A DNA stretch of 64,000 nucleotides from Coffea arabica. Its lineage: Eukaryota; Streptophyta; Magnoliopsida; Gentianales; Rubiaceae. A model generated the notes under the pieces. The model had not been told where the DNA came from. It saw only the letters and a program-made list of their open reading frames with translations, and did not search any database. A program made the position numbers and the translations under genes. Position 1 is the stretch's first letter. Each line of letters begins with the position of its first letter. Where the stretch lies: contig NC_092328.1 in assembly GCF_036785885.1 (NCBI RefSeq), forward strand, positions 14,406,111 to 14,470,110, read 5' to 3'. This document shows, piece by piece, positions 43,501-55,879 of this stretch.

Positions 43501-43976
43501 AAACTTAAATTATAAAACTAGAATTCTCCTTTTCTTCCACTACTTTATATTTTATTTATTATTGGTATATTGTCATCCAAATTGTAATTTGTTTAACAAA
43601 GATATATATAGGCTACCACCATGTTGTGTCAATATAACGTGTTTTCATGAAATTTTATAGAAATTTAGGAACATATTTGTTGTACATTTAATTTAATTCA
43701 CATATTATTTTATTTTAAAAGCTCTAATTGTAACTACTTAAAACCCATTGGACCATAATGATCCAAACTTGAAACATTAGGGATTAGAAATACTAATTCA
43801 AAACTTTTGACTAGTGCCAATTTGATGTTAACTATTAGTTATGATGATTTTCCATTAGTTGTCCTAAAGCTGTCTAAAATCACGAATTTTGGGGAGTAAA
43901 TTTATTTTTTGTGAAAATATTGGGGACTAATTTGGCATATAGTCTAAACATTGGGGACCAAAACTATATTTCTCCC
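43501..43976. mobile_element. Right part of the MULE-like boundary element
   Basis: Matches 36352-36828 closely, including the right arm ending atatttctccc. Its left portion was lost at the junction with GH3-2 exon 3. Confidence 0.6.
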
Positions 43977-44901
43977 AAATAGATAATCCCTTGTGTTATG
44001 AGATTATTAGATCTTCCCTTACCTAAATTTCCACATGTTTTACTTTCCATTATACGTATAAATTTCATTTGGTGGTCAACTGGGGAAGGAACTTTCTGAA
44101 ATTGCTAAGCAATTGCATCATACAATTGACGACCCACGTGGTGGTGGTGAATTTGAAATTGGATTGATAAGGTTGATTGTCAAGACACAATTAGTTGCAT
44201 TGAAGAGAAATATTCATTTTAATTTTGAATATTGTTGTATTACTGGTATTTATGAGAGTTGGTTCAGTTGGTAAGATTTGTTCACATTATCTAAATGAAA
44301 ATTCAAATATAATTCTCGTTATCAGCAGTCTCTCATTAGCAAGTAATCTATAAGAACCACTATAAGGCGCTCCATATGACATGGAGGATTTCGAGGTGCT
44401 TCATATGACATATGGAGAATTTCCAGAAGAATTTGTCGTGCAATTTCCTAGCATTGTTTGTACCGATAAATACGTCATTAGCCTGCTTTGAATTGGAATA
44501 AGATAATATTTTTCTCCACCCAAACTTTATTATAACCAAAAAGAAATTAAGACTACATGCTTTTTTTGGTGTCCTATTAGGACTGGTTTAGATCAAACTA
44601 GTTGAAAACAATGGTCGTGTCTAGATTTGTTGCTCTGCTAATAACTTAGCGGAGCAAATACAACGAATTCATGTATGTTTCCACAATTAACGTGAACGTA
44701 CTGATCTATAGAAGAAAGTTATACTGTTTTTAATGTGAATGAATTTAGGTTAATTAAAGTAGCCACATGCAATCAGGCTCAATTATAATTTAGCAGATCA
44801 AATAGTCAAAGCCATGAAATGAACTTTGGTTTATGTCAGTAGATAAAAAGACAGTTGTGCCATCAGAATTTCTAGCCTTGATAAGTTCACCCTTCTCATG
44901 C
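43977..44901. other. Module flank, no gene
   Basis: Matches 36829-37610 and, in part, 55880-56560. Contains short repeats around 44370-44420 ('catatgacat' twice). No coding signal. Confidence 0.55.
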
Positions 44902-45291
44902 CTAGGGGTGCAATCAAGTCAAGCCGCTCGCAAGTAGTCAAAAGCTTGGCTTGAGTTCGAGCTACTCATTACATTCAATGAGTCGAGTTCGACCTCCAAA
45001 AATAAATATTCGAGTGCTCGACAAGCTTAATCGAGTTTTTATATTATATTTATATTATATATTTTGAGAAAAATTTATAGATTTAGTTTAAAACTCGAGC
45101 TCGAACTCGAGTAGGTCGGGCTTGATATTTAATCGAACTCAAAGAGTCGAGCTCGAGTTTAATTTTAGTTTATCGAGTTGAGCTCGAGTCCAAATTTATT
45201 TACTCGTTCGAGCTTGAGTCGCACTGATTCTGATCGAGTTCGAGCTCGAGTATGGTGCTACTCGAGCTCGACTCGGCTCGATAGTACCCTA
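44902..45291. mobile_element. TCGAG-rich MITE, about 390 bp, probably hAT-type
   Basis: Begins ctaggggtgcaatcaag and ends gatagtaccct. The interior is dense in TCGAG/CTCGA motifs. The target ctcatgc is repeated on both sides (44895-44901 and 45292-45298). Sister modules read straight through 'tctcatgccattgg', so the insertion site is empty there. Confidence 0.75.
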
Positions 45292-45494
45292 CTCATGCTA
45301 TTGGATAAAAATAGCATTCTCCCATCGGAGGAGATATGTCATTTGAAAAAGTTAAATGCATGACCCCTGAGTTTTTACCCCTTGAAGTTTGCTAGTCTCA
45401 ACTAAGCATTTTGACTCCAAAGGAGTATGCTCAACTCTGTTCTCATTGTCATAACGACCAATGTACCCATTACTAACTATTACACCTTGTCCGG

Positions 45495-46238
45495 AACGAA
45501 TTGCCCTAACGGTGAATTTGCTATGGCAAATCTAGAAGTTAAGGAATGGGAGGCAGTTTGATGCTAAAGGAAGGGATCTGATGGCAGTAGTTCAGAAAGC
45601 TATATTGGAATGGAGGGAGTATCAGGAAGCTCAAGAAGCAGAAGGGGAATTAGTTCGATTTAAGAGTGGTGGAAAAGAGGAGCTGAGTGGCTGGAAGGAA
45701 CCAAGTGAGGCGTGGATCAAGATTAACTCAGATGCAGCTGTTAACCAAAAAGAGGATAGAGCAGGATGGGGATTGATTGCAAGGACCTGGCAAAGGAAAA
45801 TTGTGGGAGCTTGGGCAGTTCCAAATACAAGCTGCTCAAATCCCAAGCTAGAAGAAGCATTGGCTTTAAGAGCTGCCATGTTAGTGGCAAAAAGTCAGGG
45901 TTGGAGAAGAGTGGAGTTTGAGTCAGATTGTAAGCAAGTAATTGATGGAATAAATACAGAGGAAGATGATGCAGCCATTGCAACAGTGCTCTCAGATATT
46001 AAAAAACTAAAGTCCAGTTTTTATGAATGTTGTTTTTCCTTCACTAGAAGGATTAACAACTCTGTTAGTCATTGTTTGGCAAATTTTGCTATTAAATTGA
46101 AGGAAACTGCTGAATGGAAGTCTGACTTCCCAGCGTGGTTGCTTGAGTTGGTTCAAGCGGATTGTAAGGGCAGTTGCCCCAAAGGATGTAATCTGGATTT
46201 GTCTATGAATGAAACGTTGTCGTTTTGATTAAAAAAAA
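45495..46238 (+). mobile_element. 5'-truncated LINE insertion encoding an RNase H (RVT_3) domain
   Basis: A plus-strand frame of 215 codons (45581-46228) reads INSDAAVNQ, GWGLIART, EEALALRAA, FESDCKQVI and ending SVSHCLANFA, the full RVT_3 RNase H order with Asp, Glu, Asp. The same frame continues upstream as LINE ORF2 C-terminal sequence (KLRNGRQFDAKGRD) with a TAG near 45527. It ends in a poly-A tract (46230-46240). Imperfect 20-bp target duplications (45475-45494 and 46239-46258, two mismatches) flank it. The sister module has the empty site at 29627-29646. The ORF is probably not a host gene. Confidence 0.85.
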
Positions 46239-46813
46239 AAACTATTATACCCTGTCCGGGTGTAATAGCAACCAATCTGGGTATAGTTACATCCATGACA
46301 TCTAAATCCAATAATTTTCTAAACTCTTCTAGTGGTGTGCCAACGAATTCAATTAGGGTGCCGTTTGATAAAACTAAATTTTAAAAATTGAAATCCGAAA
46401 TCTGAATTCATTAAGTAAATAAATTGTTAAGTATTAAACATGATATATTTGGGTGTATTCCACATTATGTGATAAGTGTATACACTGTCAGTGTATATAA
46501 ATTTACCCTATTTTTTAGAGCATGTTTTGATTAGAAAATTTAGTGTCATTTAGATGTTCTATTTTTTATTATCAAATGCATCACAATATATTATAATCTG
46601 AACTCATTAAATTTAAGTGCTGAATTGGGTTATTAAAGAACGCCTTAATTTTGCTAAATAATCCATGCACTTGTTACCCTCGTGCCATTCATACTTCAAT
46701 TCCCACTTCCATTGTTTAGCTAGCCAACTCTTTATATGTTAAATTAGAGTGTAGTGTGGGATTTCCCGAGGTGCCTTGTCATTTAGCTCCAAACTCACGT
46801 TTGAGTCTGATTC

Positions 46814-47290
46814 TTTTTTTTTTTTTTGTCAAAAGTCATTCATTTATATCATCAATATCTTTGATACATATAGAGACATGTACATACTAGCTGGCAGCTG
46901 CCAGATAATCACTTTGTGCAGCCATAGAGGTCCACACAAGGAAGCTATTCTTCCACCTAGTTTCGTTAATAAGGTTAGTGGTGAATTTCGCCAAACCATG
47001 ACTACATGTGTTGATTTCTCGCTTAACAAAGGAGAAAGTACAACGCCAAAAAGACCTACTTAATGTCCTGATATCTCTCAGGAAAATGTTGATGTCAGAT
47101 AGGTCTTCACTCATGTGGTTTAATTTGTCAACCAAAACTTTGCAGTCCGAAAGTATCAAGATGGACGTCCAATTTTCCTTCAATGCTTTGAGCAAGGCAG
47201 TTCTGATAGCATGAGCTTCCAAGGTTGCAGCCTCTCCTCTTAATGAGGTTGGGATTGACCATGTTGAGATTAGACTGCCCTTATTATCTC
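46814..47290 (-). mobile_element. LINE 3' end (RNase H part) inserted in an older RNase H relic
   Basis: Poly-T at 46814-46827 is the poly-A tail of a minus-strand LINE. The frame 46887-47222 reads EAHAIRTALLKAL, LILSDCKVLVDKL and CSHGLAKFTTN, the C-terminal two-thirds of RVT_3. It interrupts the RNase H relic that is nearly continuous at 30240-30900, and about 70 bp of the older relic is missing at the junction. Confidence 0.7.
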
Positions 47291-47429
47291 TTATTGTCTC
47301 AAAGTTTTTAAACTATACATTTCAAAATATCCAAAAATTTACATTTTTCAAAAAAATTTTCTACAACTTCTACAGTAAGCTGCAGTAAAATTTTAAACAA
47401 CCACCCAAAAAATTCACTTGTCAAATGAG

Positions 47430-47930
47430 GCCCATGTTATTTGTAGTTCCCAAGCTGACACAGAACCCATTCATCCAGTAACCCCTTTCATCTCTAATTA
47501 GTCCTCCTGTTCCAGCTTGTCCTAAACCATTGCTTGGTGCTACATCCACATTTAGTTTCACCTATCCAATTTGGGGCTTACTGCAATTGATAAACTTCAA
47601 CTCCTTTTGTAATGCTCTATGATACTTGGTGAGAGATTCCTCACTGAATTCGGCATGGGCTATCACTATTTGAACATTGATTTTATCTTAATTGTAGTAA
47701 TATAGGTTCCCAGCATACCAGGCGAAATAAAAAAAAGTTCTTGAATCAAACACCTGCCAATCTGCATCTTCTATCTCTATAATGTCATGTTGTTTTAAGT
47801 TCCAGTCAAGCCATTCTTCCAAATTTGGGTTCCTAAATTTCCCCCATCTACTTGATAGATTAGTTTCATCTATATTGTTGATATCCAGTCATAGCCTAGC
47901 AATCCATATTTATAATTATTGAATTAAATT
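47430..47930 (-). pseudogene. Older LINE RNase H relic, N-terminal part
   Basis: Sister of 30388-30890 (minus-strand remnants of the first RNase H strand), with more stops. Split from its C-terminal part by the LINE at 46814-47290. Confidence 0.55.
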
Positions 47931-48603
47931 TGACCAGCTTTTTTCTTTTTAATAAAACATCATCATAACATTAAATCTATACTAATGGCAATAATTATAC
48001 CAATCATACATAGATACAAACAGATCTGAAAAACAAATACTTATCTAGAAAATCAATAGAATATTACACTGTAAAACCCCAAAAATATCAAAAGATAAAA
48101 CCCTTATTGCCCCAATATCATCTATTGATGCTTCCAACTGTGTTGCTTCTTTTCTCCCAGACCTACTAATGAACTGATTTAAATTCAGATGTTAAAGTGA
48201 GATCTAATGAGGTAGATCTAAAAGATTTTAGGTCCAACAACCAAATAGGAGAAAACTTAGATATAATACAACAAATAGAATAAACTACAAAAGCTATCAT
48301 TAGAAATCTCTAGGAGAGGAGAAAACATCACGAAAAATTCCTAAGAGAGAATAAACTCTCACTAGGAAACTCCATGAGAGGAGAATAACATCTTTTGCTA
48401 CTAGAATAGCATTGCCCTCAATTTGATGAGTACAAGAGTTTCAGATACTGTCCTCATCCACCAAGCTTCACAAACAAACTGAAAAATAGTAGAACACAAA
48501 TGCATCCATAAAATGGTGAATTACTTTTAAATTTTGACATTGCAAGACAAGGTATATGAATGCCTAGGATGAAATATGCAAAAAGATTCTTGAAGACCAC
48601 AGG

Positions 48604-51013
48604 CTACGAGTCTTGATTAGGTACTTCTCTGCTGTAAAATTTTCCCACCACTCTGGAGTCCAGAATTTCAATGGCTTTCTCAGACTTTATGTTCTTAGGT
48701 GTCTTGTACTGGTTTAAAGAAGTTCCTCGAGAAACATAAAAGTCCACGAGCACGTTGAATGTTCCTTGTTTCACAACTCTAATTTCCAAAGGACCGATGG
48801 TACTGATGCTCTGATTCCTCAGCATCTTATATTCCAGGTCCAGAGATTGTTCCAGTAAACTACAGCATTTTTCCATTTTAACCTGATCAAGTTCAGGTAT
48901 ATCATCGTTTGATCTGAGTTGAAGCTCCCAAAAGAGTACATAGTGACCAGGAATAGAGGATGTATCAGCATAGCTACTGTAATCCAAAAGAAAGAACCCA
49001 AGTGGTTCAAGGATATGCATTGCAATTGTAACTGCATTCTGGAGGTCGTGTTCAGTTGTTTTATCTGTGTCAATGCTCAAAACCACATTTCTCCTTTGTA
49101 CAAATTTGAATTGGGGAGTGGTATTGTGAAAACCTGTCACCAGGAGAATATCCCCCATTCTGTACCTGTATAAACCTGAAAGTACACGCTTCTATCAATA
49201 TTCTAGATATCAGAGCGATTGAGCTTCTAAACTCCCTAATCATCATTGTTTATGTTTATCAGGATAATAGATGCACGAAAAACCAGAATGCAGTACCTAT
49301 ATCTGACAAATTTGAACATCAAAACAACTCTTGCACATTACATATTGTTAAGCAGAAACAAATGGAGATACTTCCATTTTAGAACATGATAAATAGATTC
49401 AGATGGAAATCAGAAGACACCTTCTGGTAATAAGATGCAAACAGTTCAAGAGGCAATTTTGTGTCTGCAGAGTACTTCATGGGACAGACTAACAGAATTA
49501 TAGTTCACGTCTACAGTATACCATATGCAATTAGGTCAATCAAAAGTATAGAGATCTTTTTTCAGGTCAAAAGTATATAGATCTTACCGGTACAGGTCGT
49601 GACAAGAAGTTCGTAATGTTGGCCAATCTTAACATTAGCAAGATCCACAATGTGATCTTTCAAGTGAGCATCCTTGCTATTGGTGCAGTTTGGATCTTGA
49701 TGATTACCAATTGGTATGAACTCATAGTAAGCCATGTTTGGTATAAAAGTATATGAGACATCATAAGGATTGCATAATGGTTTAAAATTTATCCCAAAAC
49801 ATGCCTCTGAAGAAACATAGGCTGGTGAAACTACAGGTAACCTTCCTGTATAGAATTCAAGCGCGGGAATGTACTGTGCCATGGACCCAGTAATTATGGC
49901 CTGGACATACTTGGTCCTTGGCCAGATCTTCTTAATTATTCCTTCCCAAGATTTTTCTTGGCACACAAGATCAATTGAATCGGCCAAATCTGGCATTTGT
50001 TTGCTCAAAATCAAGGAGACAGTCCTTTTGCATTTAGGGTCAGTGATCCAATCACTCATTTGTCCAGTTCTTATGTTGGAAGACATTTCTTGCCAATGTT
50101 CCTCAAAAAATTTGATTATCCTTTGCAAACCCGAGGCGAAAAATGTACCAATGCTTACTATCGCATCTCGCTGCACAAGGCCACAAAGTAATTGACTATA
50201 CAAGCTCTGATTGGTATCTTCACACAATATAACCTCAGGATATCTGTCTTTTCTGTTCTTTATCTCGCTTGCTGTAGTTGTTCTTAAAACTAAGCCACCA
50301 GGAGTGTGGATATCCGGGTTGATAAGGACAAAGAACAGCGCTTTCCCATCGTTTAAGCCGTGGAGGTACCTTAGTTCAAAGCTATACATTTAGCACCTTT
50401 TATTTGACTCTCATAATTCTGCTGATGAAATAACAACTGTAAATTCATTGCATTAGTGAATTTACCTATTCTGAACAGTAGCAAGGAGACAAAAAAAGAA
50501 GGCCCTGCGCTCTCCCTCTTCAGCAGTTTTTGGAATCCACTTTTGCTTCCCACCTGAAGTGCCCGAGCTGCCAACGAAGTTGATGTTTTCAGTTAAGAAA
50601 AACAAGAAATTCATGAAAACGAATAGAAATAACTCGCTCTTCAGCACTATTGACTTTACTCTCACTCCATTTAGGAGTTTCCTTTAATCTATTTACAATA
50701 AATCAAAGAAACTGATTTACCTGATCATTAGCTCAGTAATGGATTCATTAGTTAAAATCCGAGATGGCTCTCCATCCAGTGCAATTCGATCGATGTAAAT
50801 CTTGATATCTTCATAATCTACCACAGGAATTTTATTCTTGAATAGTCCCTTATCAGAGTGACCATTAAGAAAACTTTTCAAGTAATCGGTGCTTGCATTT
50901 TTAGTTAAAATCTCCTCCAGGACCTGTTCTTGTATATGACCAGCATTGCTGGTTATATCCTCCAAAATCCTCGAACCAGCTTCAGTATCTCTTGGATCAA
51001 AGGTTGGCAGCAT
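48604..51013 (-). CDS. GH3-3: GH3 family acyl-acid amido synthetase, intact, 582 residues
   Basis: Exons 50721-51013, 50466-50567, 49588-50369 and 48604-49175 (minus strand), all with GT-AG junctions. Lengths 293, 102, 782 and 572 are identical to GH3-1, and the joined frame is open. Motif I is SSGTSGGKQKW at residues 98-108, motif II YVSSEACFGIN, motif III LYRYRMGD. Residue differences from GH3-1 are scattered, as expected of a paralogue with possibly different substrate preference. A 'ctttaccag' precedes the ATG as in GH3-1. Its upstream region carries an hAT insertion (53260) and lacks the clean donor seen for the candidate 5'-UTR exon of GH3-1, so its promoter arrangement may differ. Confidence 0.9.
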
Positions 51014-53251
51014 TCTGGTAAAGAAAAGAAATGCAGAATCTGAGTTTGGGGATGGGAAATATACAGGGAAACTAATTACTGAATAAGCACGCTCAACTAC
51101 ATTGTCTTGAGAAAAAGATTTACGCCATGGTTAAGCCGTTTTAAACCCATTGGCCAGGTGATCCGTCCTATCATCCTCATTCCCTTCTCCTAGATGCCTA
51201 GTTAGTTTGCTGTATGTACCATTGTAAATTTGTAATGGTGTAAACAGAAAAACTCATTGAGTTGCTTGGTCTCCTTATGCTATGTTCATCACTTGCACAA
51301 TCCAAAATTGCCAAATGATCGAGCTCTTATGGATCTATATCCATGCTTGAGTTCAGTCAAAATTGAACTCAAATCGAGTTCGAGTAATTTGAGTTGCTAT
51401 ACGAATTGAGTAGGTTCTCCATGTAATATTCCTTATTTAGCTTATAGAGTTTTTATGTATATTTTGTCGAGCAAGCTCAATCTTGAGCTTCAGCTCGTCC
51501 TCATAATTTTCTTGAGTCAAACTCAAGCATGAACACATGATATTCATTGAAATTGAGCTCGGACTCAACCACAAATTAATTTTCTTTGATCTTGAGCTCT
51601 AGTACCTTAATATTTGGGCTTGATTTGGCTAATAATACCCCTAGAGAGGTGATCCAAAATTTAAATGAATAGCACATTTCTATACATAAAAGGAAGCTTA
51701 TTCGTATGCATTATCCAAAATATGGCAAAAATATACTAGATACCAGTTGTATTCTGCAATATAATTAATAGGGCAAATTATACTTTACCCCCTATGATTT
51801 AATGCTTTTCCATGTAACCCTTCTATAGTTTCCAAAGCTATGCATAAACCCTTATGTTGGGACTAAAGTTTCAAAGTGACAAAAATGGTACTCTATAAGG
51901 GAACCAACTCATAGGGCTGAAAAATGAGCTAACCTATTCGATACTCGAATCGAGTTCGCTTGGTAAGAGCTCGTTCAAGTTTGGTTAACCAACTAGTCAA
52001 GCCAAATTTGAATAGTTTTTTATGTTCGATAACATACAAACTCTATAAAAAATTCGTTCAAACTCGGTTTGGCAAATAAATAAGTCAAATTTGAACAAAA
52101 TTTCAAGCTTGTTAAAATAATCAAACAAACTTGAACATAAGGGTTTTCAACTTGATTAGATTCGTTTATATCCCTATCAACTGAAATGTTGAGATTATCC
52201 TCATCTAGAAACTAAAATGTCTGAAATGGCCAAAGTATGAAAACACAAAATGCATGACATTTTAGTCCCTTATGGTTTAGTGTTTTTCCACATAACTACC
52301 TTTTGTTTTTAAAATCTATACATTTTAGTACCTCAATATTTGGGCTTGATTTGGCTAATAACACCCGTAGAGAGGTGATCCAAAATTTAAATGAATGGCA
52401 CGTTTCTAGTCATAAAAGGAAGCTTATTCGTATGCATCTTCCAAAATGCGGCAAAAATATACTAGATACCAGTTGTACTCTGCAATATAATTAATAGGAT
52501 AAATTATACTTTACCCCTTGTGGTTTACTGCTTTTCCACATAACTCTCCTGTAGCTTACAAAGCTGTGTATAAATCCTTATGGTTTGAACTAAAGTTTCA
52601 AAGTGACAAAAATGGTACTTTGCAAAGGAACCAACTGATTGGGCTGAAAAATGAACTAACATACTCGATACTTGAATCGAGTTCACTTGTTAAGAGCTCG
52701 TTCGATCGTGGTTAACCAACTAGTCAAGCCAAATTTGAACAATGTTTTATGTTTGATAACATTCAAACTCGATAAAAAGTTCGTTCAAACTCAGTTCAGC
52801 AAATAAACAAGCCAACCTTGAACAAAATTTCAAACTTATTAAAATAAGCAAACAAACTTGAACATTAGGGTGTTCGACTTGATTACATTTGTTTACAACC
52901 CTACTAACTAAAATGATGAGATTACCCTTATGGTTTAGTGTGCATGACATTTTAGTCCTTTATGGTTTAGTGTTTTTTCACATAACTCCCTTTTGTTTTC
53001 AAAATTTATACATAACACCCATCTGGTTAACAAGTAGTTTTCATATTAACATAGGGGTATTTTTTATATTCTAGTAGATTCTGTTACTAAATGTAAATTT
53101 GGTTATTTTGACATTTTAGTCTAAACTATGATGTAGTTATGTTCGCCGTCCGATTTTTGAAATGATAAGAGGTTTATATGGAAAAGCACTAAACTACGGA
53201 AGGTTAAAGTGTTATTTAGCCTAATTAATACAAAAGTGTTGATTTTCGGGG
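51014..53251. other. Upstream region of GH3-3, no coding gene
   Basis: Holds TCGAG/TTGAG-rich blocks and a tandem duplication of about 728 bp: 'aaaggaagcttattcgtatgc' occurs at 51689 and 52417. GH3-1 has a single copy (34630). No open frame of note. Confidence 0.6.
51590..53050. repeat. 728-bp tandem duplication upstream of GH3-3
   Basis: Two successive copies starting 'tagtacct(t/c)aatatttgggc' (about 51600 and 52328), moderately diverged. The single copy in the GH3-4 module (from 63375) resembles the second one ('ccaaaatgcgg' / 'gtactctgcaatata'). Confidence 0.75.
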
Positions 53252-53259
53252 TTTTCTAG

Positions 53260-54101
53260 CAGGGGCGGATCCAGAAAAAAATCTTAGTGGGGGCAAAAAT
53301 AACACTAAAATTTTTTATCTACTGTTTTTCTAATTTTTTAAGCAAAAAAAAAAGTCTCATGCATAAAATCACCATTTCACAAGTTAAAATATTTATTAAA
53401 TAACCCATTTATTAGTTATTACATTAACTAATCAATTTTCAAATTTCGCTAAAACAGTAATAGTCTCATGCTCTAGAAATGTATTTGCAAACAAACTTAA
53501 AATAATAATAATAAGAAGTAATTGTACGTTTAGAACCTGATTTTGATGGTCTCCCAAAGTTGGTGAAAAGAGCTGCAAAATGTGGCGGACCCAAGTCTTA
53601 GAAGATCAATTGATTCTGGTGCAATCTCTAAATAGGATGAAGTGATCAAAAGAAAGAGTAACAAGCTTTGGTTGTGGAAAAAAAAATGGCTCTCGTATGT
53701 ATGTTGGGGAGTGGGGACAACCGAGAGCCAGATGAGGAAAGGGAAATTGAGGAGTGGAGACAAAGGAAGTAAATGATAATTGGATGAAGTGATAAAAAGA
53801 AAAAGTAGTTGGCTTGGGTGTGGAAGAAGAGGAGCCGGTTGTGAAGGAAAATGGGGGACCACAGGAGTAAAGGGAACGTGGGAAGTGGGGACCAAAAGAA
53901 ATGACTGATATAATTGGTACTTGGCCCTGTAGGTGGGAAAATGGGAACTAGAGGAGGAAAGTGAATGATAAATTTTGTAACCCATTCTTTCACATTTTTT
54001 CTAAAAAAAATTCTAGAGCACCTTTAAAATTATGTCAAAATTGTAGATGTATTATAGGGATTTAAGTTTCCCCCACTGCCCCAACTTTAAATCCGCCCCT
54101 G
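53260..54101. mobile_element. Non-autonomous hAT-type element, 842 bp
   Basis: Ends are caggggcggatccag and atccgcccctg (inverted). The 8-bp target ttttctag is repeated exactly at 53252-53259 and 54102-54109, diagnostic of hAT transposition. The paralogous site upstream of GH3-1 is uninterrupted (ttttccagtaaac near 35530). Long minus-strand frames inside (53530-53985) are Pro/Ser/Phe-rich with no transposase motif. Confidence 0.88.
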
Positions 54102-54594
54102 TTTTCTAGTAAACAGAGAGTTTGCCAGATAAAAAGGTGGGTAGTGTTTTGATTACCAATTTACAGAGCTTCGTCTTTCAACCAAAGGCAACTAAAATCA
54201 CCAAACTTATCAGGATCAACAACTAAAAGGACTACAAATGCAAAGCAACTTGACTAAAAGAACTACATATTAAGACAGGATTAACAACTTGACCGCATGA
54301 ATCTTGTTGACTTTCGACCTACAAATGCAAAGCATTCGAAAAAAAAATGTAAATATATGACCAAGTAAGCATACAGCATAAGAAAAAATCTTGATTGGAC
54401 TATGATTCCACCGCAAAAATCTTGCAGAAAATGAAGCCTTTGAGACCTAATTTTTGTCGACTGCTATTCAGTGATGCAGGGACCAGGGAGCAGTGAAGCT
54501 GCCAAGGTTGACCAAATGACAGTGATACAGGAAGTTGTTTCCGTCGGTCCCTATTCATCAAAAAAGTTGACCGGAAATTGTATATACATACAGG

Positions 54595-55879
54595 GAGAGT
54601 TGCAGTTTTAGTCCCCAATGTTTGGCCCATGTATCAAATTAGTCTTCAATGTTTCGATTAAAACAAATCTCGTCCCAAAGTTTGTGATTTTAGACAGATT
54701 TCTGACAACTAGCGAAAAAAGACCAATGACTAATGGTCAACATCAAATTGCTGCTAGTCAACAATTTTTGCTTAGCACTTCTAGTTCTCAATGTTTTGAT
54801 TTTGAATTATTATCTTCTCTTAAATTTTAAACAGTGATATTAAGGATTTAGTATTAAATCAGATGTAAATTAAATGGGTCATAGGAATTATAATTAAAAT
54901 TTTTTTTCTTTTTTATTATTATTTTATTTATTCATCCCAATAGTATCCCATTTGTTTCTTTTCTTTTGCATAGTTAGTCTAAAATTTGTTAAAATATATC
55001 TGTCTTATTGTTTCTCACTATTAATAATTAATTGATTATGAGTTTTATTATTTTTATTTTTAGTGATAAAAACTTAATTAAGTTTCCCTTTGAATATATA
55101 TTGTCTATAAGTAATTAATTTTTTTTACATTTTAATAGGTTAACAATTGAGTTTGAAATGAAATTGGTATTTTATACACATCATATGGACCATTAAATGA
55201 TTATTAAGTTACATAGATATTAAAATAAATCCTTTAAATCTATAGTATTGGAACATTGAATTTTAATTAATGGGAAAGACAACAAGAAATAAAAGAAAGT
55301 TTTATAAAGAATTCCTATAATCACGTCACATTTATACTTGTTTTCATTTGTTTATATAAGTACAATGACTAACTACAAGAATTTAAAATCTACATGCACA
55401 AGACATGCAACAATTTGTGTAGTAGTAATTATAATAAACTTAAATTATAAAACCAGAATTCTCCTTTATATTTTATTTGTTATTGCCATATTGTCATCCA
55501 AATTGTAATTTATTTTACAAAGATATATATAAGCTACCACCATGCTGTGTCAATATAATGTGTTTTCATGAAATTTTATAGAAATTTAGGAACATATTTG
55601 TTGTATGTTTAATTTAACTCACATATTATTTTATTTTCAAAGCTCTAATTGCAACTACTTAAAACTCATGGGGACATAATGATCCAAACTTGAAACATTA
55701 GGGACTAGAAATACGAATTCAAAACTTTAGACTAACGCCAATTTGATGTTAACCATTAGTTATGATGATTTTCCATTAGTTGTCCAAAGCTGTCTAAAAT
55801 CACGAATTTTAGGGGGTAAATTTATATTTGTGAAAATATTGGAGACTAATTTGACATATAAGCTAAACATTGGGGACAA
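54595..55879. mobile_element. MULE-like boundary element, longer copy with truncated right end
   Basis: Left arm gggagagttgcagttttag matches 36079. The right arm ('gactaatttgacatataagc') breaks off at 'attggggac', joining module flank. About 500 bp of AT-rich interior absent from 36079-36828 lies at 54850-55340. Confidence 0.55.

Larger units (their letters stand above)
46814..53180. repeat. Segmental duplication, first copy (GH3-3 module)
   Basis: Almost identical to 58589-64000 at an offset of 11,770-11,775 bp up to about 51590. Further right, the offset falls to about 11,049 because this copy holds an additional 728-bp tandem block. The left border of the similarity is the poly-T at 46814. 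Confidence 0.85.

Noticed and set aside
45581..46228. Host RNase H-like gene
   Set aside because: It ends in a poly-A tract, is flanked by target duplications and is absent from the sister module, so it is a LINE insertion.
53530..53985. Minus-strand ORFs of 151 and 115 codons inside the hAT-type element
   Set aside because: Low-complexity Pro/Ser/Phe/His-rich translation with no transposase signature; the element is non-autonomous.
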